Source: Hevea brasiliensis
Taxonomy: Eukaryota > Streptophyta > Magnoliopsida > Malpighiales > Euphorbiaceae
Length of the DNA stretch: 64,000 bases
NCBI RefSeq assembly: GCF_030052815.1
Contig: NC_079499.1
Location: 83,305,183-83,369,182, forward strand
Direction of reading: 5' to 3'
Part shown: positions 47,541 to 58,440 of the stretch, one piece after another
Layout: every line of letters starts with the position of its first letter
Numbering within the stretch: the stretch's first letter is position 1
Translations under genes and position numbers: made by a program
Notes under the pieces: generated by a model
Seen by the model: the letters and a program-made list of their open reading frames with translations, nothing else
The model's database searches: none
Told to the model about the DNA's origin: nothing

Positions 47541-48300
47541 TGGGAGCCTTCCTCACCTAGTGAGCGCGCTTTTGGGAATGAAACCTCCCAAGGGACAAAT
47601 CTGTGAAGCCCACGGGCCAAAGCGGATAATACTAACTAGAGATGAATTGGGCTGTTACATGTGCACAACTAGTTTTTAACTAATTTTGTTCTGAATATTT
47701 CATATGATTAAATGATATATTTTTCTTATGTATTATGTTTAACAAGCATTAGATTTTTTTCAATGATTATTGAAATTGTTATAATATGTATGAATTTAGC
47801 TTTGTGAAATGGTATTTCCACAAGTATTAAGCATTATTTTGGACTGAATAAATTATGTTTTGGAAAATTATGATAGAACATATTTTGAATTGTGATGGGC
47901 AATTTGCATGGAAAAATGCAAAATTATGATTTGAATTGTGATGAGCATAAAAATTATTGGATATTGGAATTGACTTTGAATCGAATTGTATTGTGATTTA
48001 TGCTCACTAAAAGGATTGTGATATTGTTTTATATCTCACTATAGATGCTTGACTAGGTTATTACCCATCTCTCTCATTTGTTAAGAAGACAATGGAGTTA
48101 GTTGTGTTTTGATTACCATGATGCGTGCACAGGCTTAGATTCTCCTCTTATTAGAGGTTAGATCTAAGTTTTATGTTATGGCCCTTTCGGAAGATTCATT
48201 ATTGTGATATGTACTGTGCATGATAATTCGACCTCCCCGACCATAGGGAGTTAGAATCACCCTGAAGATGGCCCTTTCGGATTAGTCTTGCATAGTTAGT

Positions 48301-48414
48301 GAGATAAAGAATGGTTTTTGAGATAAAAAATGGTTTTTGAGATAAAGAATGGTTTTTGAGATAAAGAATGGCTTTTGAAATAAAGAATAGTTTTCGAGAT
48401 AAAGAATGGTTATT
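48301..48414 (+). repeat. 19-bp minisatellite, six units
   Basis: Six units of GAGATAAAGAATGGTTTTT with few changes, upstream of the inferred promoter of the nested LTR. Confidence 0.92.
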
Positions 48415-48693
48415 GAATAGTAAAGAATTTCGATTTCAAATGGGATTTATGTATAATTGATTTTATTGGAATTAATCTTTATTTCCAATAAATTGTTGGA
48501 ATTACCTTAAATGGTTAGTTATGATTTGATAAATTGAATTTCGTGATCAAAGTCATTTTATACAAATGATTTATATTATTGGCAATGAATATTTTGAGTT
48601 TTGGAATTTGATGAGTATCCAGATTTCCAAATTATTTACTGTAATTTTGGTTAAGGTATATTGTACTATGTTTTAAATTATAGTTGTGCACCA

Positions 48694-48710
48694 CTGAGTT
48701 CACCACTCAG
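48694..48710 (+). other. LTR hairpin, nested family A LTR
   Basis: CTGAGT / ACTCAG, six pairs with a five-base loop, with CAC before and CG after. TTTTAAATTATA lies about 15-25 bp upstream. Confidence 0.65.
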
Positions 48711-49518
48711 CGATAGCTTTGTATGCTGTCGCAGGTGAAAAGAGCATTGAGCAATTGAGTAAGCTTCTTTGAAGAGACATTCAGATCAGCTCCAGGTATG
48801 CCCACGTACATAGGTTTTGATGTATGCATGTAATAATATATATGTAAATTATTTGAGCAGTTGTATAAAAACTCTTATAAAATATTTTGGTATGTAATTA
48901 AATGTAAATTATTGTGATATAAATGTTGAGTCTTGTAATCAATGAAATATTCTTTATGATGAGATTTGTTTGAAAATGAATTGATTTAATTATTGAGATT
49001 TGAATTGTGAGTTGAAATAAAGTTATTGGAGTTGTATTTGAGAAAACATATTGGGAGTGTTTTCCTTTTCAGGTTTGAAGAACTGTTTTCTAAAAACACA
49101 GCCAGCACTTTGCCGAAATTTTAAAAAAAAATTTATAACACCAGATTTTAATCGATGATTTAAATTTCACGAAAATTGTTTTAAAATCCCTTGTAGTATA
49201 TCTAATGGGTTATCGGTAGGCGAAATACGGTAATTCATTAGGTGTACTACGGGATCATGTTACATCTTACGGGGGAGTAGGGTGTGACATGATGCTCATC
49301 AGGTTATTATTATTATTTTTGTACCAGTTAATAAATTATCTAAATTTTATTTTATTTTCTCTAAATTTTTTCTATATTTTCTCAACATTTATTCCATCAA
49401 TTTATGCCTCCTCACTATAGTTTAAGTGTAGTTCCAGACATTCTGGCTGTCCGAACAGACATTAATCGTCAGAACAGTAGAATGTAAGGACTACCTACGA
49501 CAAGGGCATTACAATACA

Positions 49519-50560
49519 AGGCCTCCTAATTGGAAAAACATTTAATGTGACTCTAGATAAGCTAACACTAAAGTAAGTGCATCGCTATGTGATGTATAAT
49601 TATGATGCAATTACTCTATTCATTCAGTATGCACTGAATTTTAGTTTTCTTTTAATCTATTGTGATTTGTTTATGTTTTATCAATATTAGAATTATAATA
49701 CATATCATTGATGTTCTTGACAGGGAGCATAAAAGCATTATAAAGAGGGAACACCATAATAAAACACGCAATTATAGGGTTTCTAAGGTGGAAATAGAAA
49801 GAATTCATCATTCAACATTTGCGAGTGGTTTCGATCATATGTAAGTGTAATGTACCCTTTTCTTCCGAAGAAAGTGTTGGAACATTAAATTTTTAATTTA
49901 TTATACGTTTATTAGTTTGCTTGGTTACTAGAGTTAAAAAGTTCACAAGTTGTTGACCATATTAAATGACAAGCTCAAGGTCCAAATTTTGTGACAAGAA
50001 GATTCAAAGGGTAAGTCATTAAAGGAATTAGGTTCTATATTAAAGAAAGGGAGGCTCAAAGAAAAACCCAAAATAGTAGTGTCATAATCATGACAAAAAC
50101 ATCAAGCTCAAATGATGAGGTTGCATATTATGGTGTGCTTAGTCATATAATTGAGTTGAATTACTATGAGGTTTAAAGTTGTGTTATGTAAATGTGATTG
50201 GGTTGATGTAGAGTGGGCCAAAGGATTAAAAATAGATGCTGTTGGTTTCACACTAGTAAATTTGTTGAAATTTGTGCATAAAGGTGTTCATATAAATGAT
50301 GAACCATTTGTTTTTGCATCACGAGTGCAATAAATGTTTTATGTTAAGGATGTAATTTAGGTTGGTTGGCATATTGTTGTTAAGACAAAGCCCATTGTAT
50401 GAAATGGACGATGAGTTGATATTTGACTCTAATAATGACCTTTTCTCAAATGTTGATGGAGTTATTAAAGAATATGATGAAGATATTAATGGAGCAAATT
50501 GGATCAGGAATGGCATAGAAGGCATTGCCATAAGTGAACATGTTGATGAGGAATAATGAT
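49519..50560 (+). pseudogene. CACTA transposase relic, second part
   Basis: The frame of 39798-42375 resumes after the LTR and its duplication with GLLIGKTFNVTLDKLTLK and VHRYVMYNYDAITLF, the usual block before the C-terminus of TNP2-like proteins. Then come IHHSTFASGF (compare the family's FANWF region), NDEVAYYGVLSHIIELNYY, and decayed pieces up to about 50560. Several stops are present. Confidence 0.8.
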
Positions 50561-51936
50561 TGATTTTAACAGAGGTACTTTTATATTTGCATGGAAATAT
50601 TGACTATTAGTAAACTATTGTCATGTAATGTGGATGCAATTTTTGACCGTATTGTTTAATAATTTTAGTTTTACTTATTTGATTTTGTTATTGCTGATTC
50701 ATTTAGTTGGTATGCTATAGTTATTGCTCCTTCTATTTTGGTAACATCTTATTAGCCAATTGTCTTATGATACAAGGAGGTGCTTTCTTGATTCTTATAT
50801 ATTTCATTCGAGCTTGCTACTGCACTTTGAGATTGTTCTATATCAATTATTGCTAGCTTATTACTGAGATATTTTTGTCCTTCTTTTATTCAGCTATCCT
50901 TACTCCTTAGGTATGTATTTGGATACTTTCTATGCTTCTTTGGGCTTCTTGCTTTCTTTCTATTCCTTGGTGTTTTGCACTTTTTTCAAGTTTTTGCACC
51001 AAGAGATGTTTCCAAATTTGAATTTAATTGAATGTCCTGGAACACCATATTGATAGTTTCTATTTAATCACTTTGGATTAGCTTAGATTTATTTTTTAAA
51101 TACAACTGATGGCACTGATTATTAACTGTACTATAACTCATAAGGTTAGAACTTTACGCAATTATTAAATTACACTACAGCTCATTGGTTATTAATCATA
51201 AATGTATAATAGATTTTATAGCATTAACTAATATGATTATATGTATTGGATTGAAAACATAAATTAAGATTAAAAAGTTTTTATTTTAATTGATTTAGAT
51301 TTAGGCTAAATTTTGAAGATCTTATGGTCTTGAAGATGACTTCAGTTTTATTGAGCTAAAGCTCATTAATAATATTTAAAATTATTTTAATAATTATATG
51401 TCATTTATATAATAAGGTACTTTTATTTTATTTTATTTTAAGTAATTATTTCATTTATAAAATATAAGTTAATATTTTGAATTTTGATAATTAGAGATTT
51501 TAATGACTACAGTGCCCGAGAAAACCCTACCTAAATCCAAAGCTAATTAATAAATTTAAATTTAATATACAAACCCATCCCAAGCCCTATTAAAAGTCAT
51601 TATAAATTACCTTCACCCGTCCTAAATCCAATTACCATTACTCAAATATTATCCGAATCTATTTTATTTTTATATATTTTAATTACTAATTTATATAAAA
51701 ATATTTTTATTAATAATTTATATTTTAAATTATTTAATAATCTTACATAAATATTTAAAATCTAATTATTTAAAATATAATATTCCATAAATTTATAAAT
51801 ATTATTATAAAAACTATAATATTTATAAAAATTATTTATTTATATTAGTGGGTTTGGGTAATGGGCACCTAAAGCATAAAATCTAAACCCATCCTAAAAA
51901 GGATATGAATAATATTCCTCAAATTCAAATTTGTCC
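50561..51936. other. No gene recognised
   Basis: AT-rich DNA, possibly the 3' part of the CACTA element. No terminal repeat was found. Confidence 0.5.
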
Positions 51937-52009
51937 CAAATCTGTACGGGTGTAAATAAGCCCAGACGAGCTGAGCCGAGTCGAGCTTTGAATAGTTCAA
52001 GCTTAGCTC

Positions 52010-52011
<2 letters not shown>

Positions 52012-52074
<63 letters not shown>
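52012..52074. repeat. (AT)n microsatellite in hAT copy 2
   Basis: About 31 AT units close to one end of the element. Copy 1 has a short ATATATAT at the matching place. Confidence 0.95.
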
Positions 52075-52077
<3 letters not shown>

Positions 52078-52317
52078 AAGTATTCAAGCTTTAATATTCA
52101 AATTCAAGCTCGGCTTGTTATATATATACTAAGCTCAAGCTCGATTTGAGCTCGGCTCGTATCAAACTCATTTATAATAAACGAGTCAAGCTCGAGTTTG
52201 GCTCATTTATAAGCTAAACTCAAGCTTAAATTTGAGCACGACTCAAGCTTGTTAATATTATTATATTAAAATAAAATTTAATTTAAATAAAAATAAATTA
52301 AAAATTATAATTACCCT

Positions 52318-52372
52318 TTTATAAGGAAGCCGCAACTCCCCCCCCCCCACCCTTTTCTTTCCAATGTGGGAT
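52318..52372 (-). promoter_or_regulatory. snRNA-type USE and TATA in hAT copy 2
   Basis: Minus strand ATCCCACATTG (52362-52372), 36 bp, then CTTATAAA (52318-52325). The gap contains a G run longer than in copy 1, which explains the 3-bp difference. Confidence 0.5.
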
Positions 52373-53876
52373 AAGTCCCACATCCGATTTTTGTTTTTTA
52401 AAACTTACTTTTATTTTATATAAATAATTTACTACAATAAAAGGCTAATGGCATAATATAATAAATAATTAAAATTTTATCATATTTATCTTTACATTTA
52501 TAAATTTTTAAGTTTTAAATTTGATTAAAAATCATATTTACATTATACACACGCTTAATCTAATTTTATGGCTCTTAACTAAACTCAATAGTATTATGAT
52601 TTAATTAAAAAGATTATCGATCATGTCATACAAATTCAAGATATTATATGATATCAATATATTAATTATAATTATAATCAACTCAATTACATGTGTATAT
52701 ATATGCACATGCACAATCTCATCTCATGACTCCTAACTAAACTCAATAGTATTATGATTTAATTAAAAAGATTACTATGTGATATAAATATAAGATATTA
52801 TATGATATCAATATATGAATGATAATTATAATAAACTCAATTACATAAATGTGTATATATACTCATACACATAATGTAATCTCATAACTTTTAAATAAAC
52901 TCATTACTATTATGATTTAAATTTAATATATTAATAATTTAATTTTTAGGGAATAAGTGGACAATATTAAGTAGGAAATGATTTAAGAGAGAGAAATTTT
53001 AAAGGATGCATAAAAAGAAAATACTTAGAGAAAGAGAAGAATAATTATAATAGATAAATAGCTTAGCATTAAAATTAAATATTAAACTTTTAAAAGTTTA
53101 AAGTTCACGTAAAAGAAAACTAGTCAAAGAGATTGGAAGAGAGGTTACATATAGAGATAGTAACAATAATTATTGGATATATTAGTATTAATTTTGAAGC
53201 TTAACCTTTTAAAAGTTTAAAATCTTAATAGAGAATGAAGAAAAGGAGAGAGATATGCTTCATATTTCAAATCACACCAAAGCTAAATGTATGTAATTTT
53301 AATTTCTTTAGTAATTTGATATACATAAAATAATTCACAATAATTTTTATGTATTTATTATCTAATATTCTAAATTTATTCTCATATAAAAATTAACTTA
53401 TTTTTGTAAAAAAAAAACTAAGGCACAAATAACTATATAATTATAAATATATTTTATATATTGTTTATATCATATTTTTAAATAATATATTATTTTAAAA
53501 ATAAATACAAACAAAATAAATATGTTTATAACATTATAAAATTGCAATAACTAATGTGAATGCTTTTGTAAGTGAGCCTATAAATGAGCTTATTCATGAA
53601 CCTATTCAACGGGCGAGCTCAAAGCCTGCTCAACTAGCACGCAAATCTATTCAACGAGCCAACTCGCAAACCTGTTCAACGAGCCTAGCTTGAACTCAAG
53701 CTCGATTCAAATACTGCTGAGTTCGAGCTCAGCTTGTTTACAAAACGAATCTAAAATTCGAGTTCGAGCTCAAGCTCAGCTCATTTAGAAAACAAGCCAA
53801 ATCGAGCAAAACTTTTATCGAGTCAAATCTTGAGTAGCTCACGACCAGTTTGATTCATTTACACCCTACAAATCTG

Positions 53877-55264
53877 ATTATAAACTACTCAAACTTGTCC
53901 TAATAGGGTTCGATCCAATGAGATACCTGAAAATACTAGACTTGCTATCACCCCTATTAATAACCAATAAGCTGTTTCCGAATTTGTCATTATCAGAGCT
54001 CATAAAAAATTATAGACTTTATTATTTTTAAGAAGCAAATGATATGATTGAGTTATTCATAGTTAATTCTATTGACGTCAGCTATTTAACTCACCATGGG
54101 TTCATTCTGTATTATTTCTATCAACCGTGAATATTTGAATTGCTAAATTATTATAAAATTAATTAATTAATTACATAAATGAGTTTAGGTAACTAGTACA
54201 CAATAAATACAATACAAATCTAACACGATATTATTTTCTAAATCCAAATTATTTTCAAGTCAAATTATATATTATCAAATCTATCCCAATTTAATATATT
54301 TGGATGGCACACTAAAAATACTTGACTTGTTTACATTCCCAATTATAACATTAACAAATATTATATCTAAAGAGCGTAGTTTGTTTTTTTTTTTTTTTTT
54401 TTTTCTAGCAAACCATTTAAAACACAAATCTCTAAACTAATTTTTATAACATTAATTAAATTAATAAATTATATTTTTTGCTAGAAAAGGAAAAAATTAA
54501 AAATATACATTTTAATAATAGTACAAAAATTTAATTCTCTATAAACTATTTTAATGGCACATAAAATTTATAGATTCACGTTTTATTGAAAATCACATAA
54601 CAAACATTTTAAACAAGAATATAACATAATATGTTACATTATTAATTAATATTAAATATTTATGGGTAAAATTTTTAAATTGATAATAATTAGCCTTTTA
54701 TATATATCATAATATAAAAATAGAATGATCTATATTTAATTTTATATTGATTAATTAGTTGTAAAATATTATTGATTATTAGTATTTTCAATTTTAATCT
54801 TAAAAGTACGTAGACTCCTAGAGGGAAAAATTTTCCCTCTTTAATTTACCCTCCAAAATCATAAAAAATTCAAAGCCACCACCAAATATTTTAGAACCAC
54901 ACTACCCTTTTTAAGTTAGTGATTATCATAATTAACTCCAAAAGTATAATGTCATATATTCTCCAAGGTTTTCATCCCCAACCCTAACACAAACCCTACA
55001 TACACTTCTTTTCTATTCTTCATAAATACTAGGTATTGCCCAATTGTAATCTATATTTTGTCTCTTTTTACAGAAAATTTTTGGAGAGTGTTCACCATTA
55101 CTTGTTCTTTTGCAAGATTTTGTGATATTAGCTATTTTTAATTTCTAATGTTAACTTTTTTCATTCTTTACATAAAGTTATCTAATTGGAATACTTGACT
55201 CTTTAATTCCTATTGTTTGAATGATTTTTTCCTTTTTTCATTAAATCATTTTGTAAGGTTGATG
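53877..55264. other. No gene recognised
   Basis: AT-rich DNA with a T run near 54384-54403. No motif or ORF worth naming. Confidence 0.5.
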
Positions 55265-55925
55265 TGTGACACCCCTTACCCGTGTACAGTATACCCGAGT
55301 AAGTAATGCCACACGGTGTACCGGCACACTCTAATATTCCTCAATTAATTTATATCATGCTTTTGTATATAATTTATGAAATACAATTTATTTAAGCCAT
55401 TTATCAAAAGTATTATTCATTTAAGGTTCCGAAAATTTTAAAAAAAATCCGGCGGAGCACCGGCTAAAAATGGAGAAAACCGTTCTTCGGAACCTGTGAA
55501 AACACTTCCAAAAAAATTTTCAAACAAACCCAACTTCAATTCATCAACAAAGTCTCAATATCAAAAACTCAACAATATTTCTCAATTTCAGTTCTCAATA
55601 GCCTTTTCATTTCTCAAACATCCATTTCTCAGGGTTCTCATATATATATAAATAACAATTAAAAGCTCAAATTACTTCCATACATAACCATAAATCTTTA
55701 TTATTTACATGAACCTCAAAATACATTGCATAATCCCAAATACATATGAGAAAATAAAAATTTAATTACAAAATGACAAAATGACACCTAGTGCCCTACC
55801 AATGCACTGCAGGTAGTGAGGTGACACGGACACTGTGCAAATCTGCAGGATGAACTCACCCAGTCTGCGGTCTACTGGGCTCATGATCAGGATCTCCAGT
55901 ACCTACGCGTGGCAAAAGCAACGCG

Positions 55926-55943
55926 CTAAGCAATAATGCTTAG
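55926..55943 (-). other. LTR hairpin, B1
   Basis: CTAAGCA / TGCTTAG with TTAT loop on the minus strand, with CAC before and CGCG after. Confidence 0.65.
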
Positions 55944-58186
55944 TGGTGCAATAATATAATAAAAGAAAATAACAAGAAAACGAATATATAGTGAATGTGT
56001 ATGATTCATTTGTTTAGTATGGTTATATATACATTAATTCAGTAACTTTGTTCACTTTCATTCATTTGGTTGCCCAAGTAACCTACACTAGACGACTGGA
56101 CTGGATAACGGGTAAACTGGCACTGGGTATCAAGTACCTCAGGCCGTCACACCATCGGTCACATATGCATCTCCCGGTGTGCAACAGAACAGCTAACAAG
56201 CTGTAAATATATCAGGCACAAGGCCAAAGCTCAATACAAAGTCAGAATGGCTAAAAGCCATAAAATCACAGAATGGCATATTGCCATGTGCGATCGCTAA
56301 TCGAACCCTATTGGCATGCCAAACTATCCAAACCAATCATGTTAGGTATACTAGGGCATTTGAAACTTTCAAATTCTTCAATTTGTGAATTTCAAATTTT
56401 TAGTGTCACTATTCATCTTATTGGTCAACAAAAATGTTGACTTTTAGAATAAAAATATGTACATTGACTTTGGCACTCCCAACATACCACATTTGGCATT
56501 CCAAACTTGTTGGCATTAAGCATTTATACCATTTCAAAGTGTAAACCCACACAAGCAGAATTTTCAGTTTTGGTGAGTCAACTTCACTGTTCCATTGGAC
56601 ACTGTTACTGTGGCAATTTGAAGAAATGTAAAACATGAAAGTTGTTCCTTATTTTGTCTAGTTGAATTTCTTTTTTTGAATCACTCCATTTGGAGTTTTG
56701 TAGCTCCAGATATGGTCCAAAAACCACAGCTGGCCGGATTCCCATTCTGCAGAAAATACCATATCTATAGTAACAGGAACAGTAACTTCCACTACCATTT
56801 GGGTTAGGTTCTGACCATAATTTGGGGTAGGTTCCTTCATGAACGTTGTTTGTCTATGTCTTAACTTGTTGCTGTAAAAATTTCAGGTCAATTGACTATA
56901 TCTACAGTGAGTTATGGCCAAATGAACAGTTACTGTTCATTTGGTCAATTCTGCAGAACCAGTTGCAGGGTATCCGGATTGGGGCCAAGTTTTGGTCCTC
57001 TTGCTTTGGTCTTTTGGGCATGGTTTCTTCAGAAAAAATGTGCCATTATAAGCCTAATTTCATGTCCAATTGGCCAAACACCAATTGGACTAACACAGCC
57101 CAAGTTATGGCAGTGCAAGTGGACTGAAATTTCAGTCCCTATGCTGCTGTCCTAGGGCAGCCTGCAACCTCACTTTGGAATCCCATTCTTCAGTCCATTT
57201 GTTGGTCAAATTACCTAAAATGGTCACTAATTGACCATTAAAATGCTCTCTAATAATTTCCTAAACCAAGTTTACATTTTGCTCACAAAACCCTAATTCA
57301 AATCCATGTTTTTATACAATATGTCTTAGTTAGCTTTTTAATCATTGTTCTTGTATTTATAAACTTCCAACATAACTCTAATTCACTTCAAGCTCATAAA
57401 AACACTCCCTCCTATTCCATAGCTAGGGCAGCCGAAATTCACAAGCTCAAACACATAGGTTTATGTTCATTTAAATCACAATTCTCACTAAGTTTCAAGT
57501 CCCAAACCATGAAAATAAAGAGTTTAATGAATATAGGTGCACTAACCTCAAGTGGCAGAATTTTTCCAAGCCCCAAACTTCAATTTCCTTCCTCTTGTTG
57601 GCTGCCAAGAGCTTGTTTAAGGTGTGGGGTAAAGTTTTAATGAAGAGGGGTTAGGGAAATATGGTGGAAATGATGGAGATCTAAAGCTTGAAAAAGCTTG
57701 AATGGAGGTGGCTATGGAGGTGAGTTTCGGCTGGTCTTTTAGGGAGGGTGGCTGCTGTAATTTCTTTCTTATTTTGGTCTTCTTTTATGTCTTTTAATAG
57801 TTTAGTCAAATGGTAGATTAATTGTGATTGGTCATAGTTTATAAATGACATCATCAAGATGTCATAAATGAGCTTTTCTTGATTTTTCTTTTCTTTTCAT
57901 CACTACTCAATTTCAATTTAATTTCTAGTAATATTTCTTCATATTTATGTCATATTAATTATTTACTTAACTGGACAAGTCGGCCAAAAATCACCTCTGA
58001 AGGCGAAATGACCAAAATGCCCTCCGTTTGGCTTAACGGGTCAAAATTGTCTGTACCGATTGAAAAATTTTTCTAGGTATTTTCTTGGCATTCTAATGCC
58101 ATAGGAACCTCAATAACCCTTCTCTGGAGTCCCAAAAATTATTTTATAATTTTTTCCCCGGGTCTAGGGCTCCTCGTTATAGAACC

Positions 58187-58235
58187 GCAACTTTCCTCCG
58201 TTACCCATCGCTAGGCACCTACTCGTTTAACTAGG
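58187..58235 (-). other. 5S rRNA-like block in B1 LTR
   Basis: Minus strand AGTTAAACGAG, then CCTAGCGATGGGTAAC, then GGAAAGTTGCG; weaker than in A1. Confidence 0.55.
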
Positions 58236-58396
58236 TAGTAGTTTCTTTCTAAAATTTTTACTAAATTTTTCTTATTAATATTTGAGTTAATTTTGGTCCT
58301 CACTTAAGTTTAATTATTTTTCCGACGTTCTAGCTGTCCGACCGACCGATCCAGGAGCAGTAGAATGTACGGAGTTGCTACCGGGAGGGTGTTACA

Positions 58397-58440
58397 ACTC
58401 TTCCCCTCTAATTTAAATTTCGTCCTCGAAATTTACCTGA
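58397..58440 (-). other. B1 polypurine tract and adjoining dyad
   Basis: Minus strand AGAGGGGAAGAGT borders the LTR. AAATTTCG-AGG-ACGAAATTT lies just upstream, overlapping the end of pol. It is the same arrangement as in A2. Confidence 0.8.

Larger units (their letters stand above)
47128..47659 (+). mobile_element. TRIM-2
   Basis: Two 229-bp direct repeats (47128-47356 and 47431-47659) with TGTCACGACC..TGTTACA ends, and target duplication TGTGC at 47123-47127 and 47660-47664. The 74-bp centre has a primer site TGGTATCAGAGC (47360-47371) and a purine-rich TTGGTGGGCT before the second LTR. It is non-coding. The LTRs differ at a few sites, mostly C/T or G/A. It is the innermost and youngest layer of the nest. 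Confidence 0.95.
44937..49289 (+). mobile_element. Solo Gypsy LTR (family A variant), nested
   Basis: It starts TGTAACACCCCTATG, ends GGAGTAGGGTGTGACA, and is flanked by TGATG (44932-44936 and 49290-49294). It has no internal region. It contains a 5S-like block (45113-45171), dyad (46264-46290), TRIM-2 (47128-47659), a 19-bp minisatellite (48301-48414) and the hairpin (48694-48710) followed by GCTGTCGCAGGTG. Confidence 0.92.
42381..49513 (-). mobile_element. Solo Gypsy LTR (family B) in CACTA, itself invaded
   Basis: It begins TGTGATGCCCCTCACTC and ends GGGCATTACA (TGTTACA with one change), flanked by ATACA (42376-42380 and 49514-49518). Without the nested family A LTR (44937-49289) it is about 2.8 kb. 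It has lost its promoter-hairpin segment and its 5S-like block. A dyad remains at 44002-44028. Near 42393-42415 is a near-perfect palindrome, ACTCG.CTACA/TGTAG.CGAGT. Confidence 0.88.
51945..53868 (-). mobile_element. hAT-like non-autonomous element, copy 2
   Basis: Perfect 8-bp target duplication CAAATCTG at 51937-51944 and 53869-53876, which marks the hAT superfamily. The ends are TACGGGTGTAAATAAG and, inverted, TAGGGTGTAAATGAATC. Subterminal stretches are full of GAGCTCGA / TCGAGCTC words. It is the reverse-oriented relative of 23629-25585 and of similar length (1.92 kb). No transposase. Confidence 0.88.
55265..58396 (-). repeat. B1 3' LTR (3.1 kb)
   Basis: Minus strand TGTAACACCCTCCCGG to GGTAAGGGGTGTCACA. 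Contains a 5S-like block (58187-58235), dyad with perfect 10-bp arms (57064-57090), hairpin (55926-55943) and a CGTAGGTACTGGAG site after it. Confidence 0.9.

Noticed and set aside
47333..47620. 95-codon minus-strand ORF and its plus-strand partners in TRIM-2
   Set aside because: They lie in the duplicated LTR of a non-coding TRIM with no protein family resemblance.
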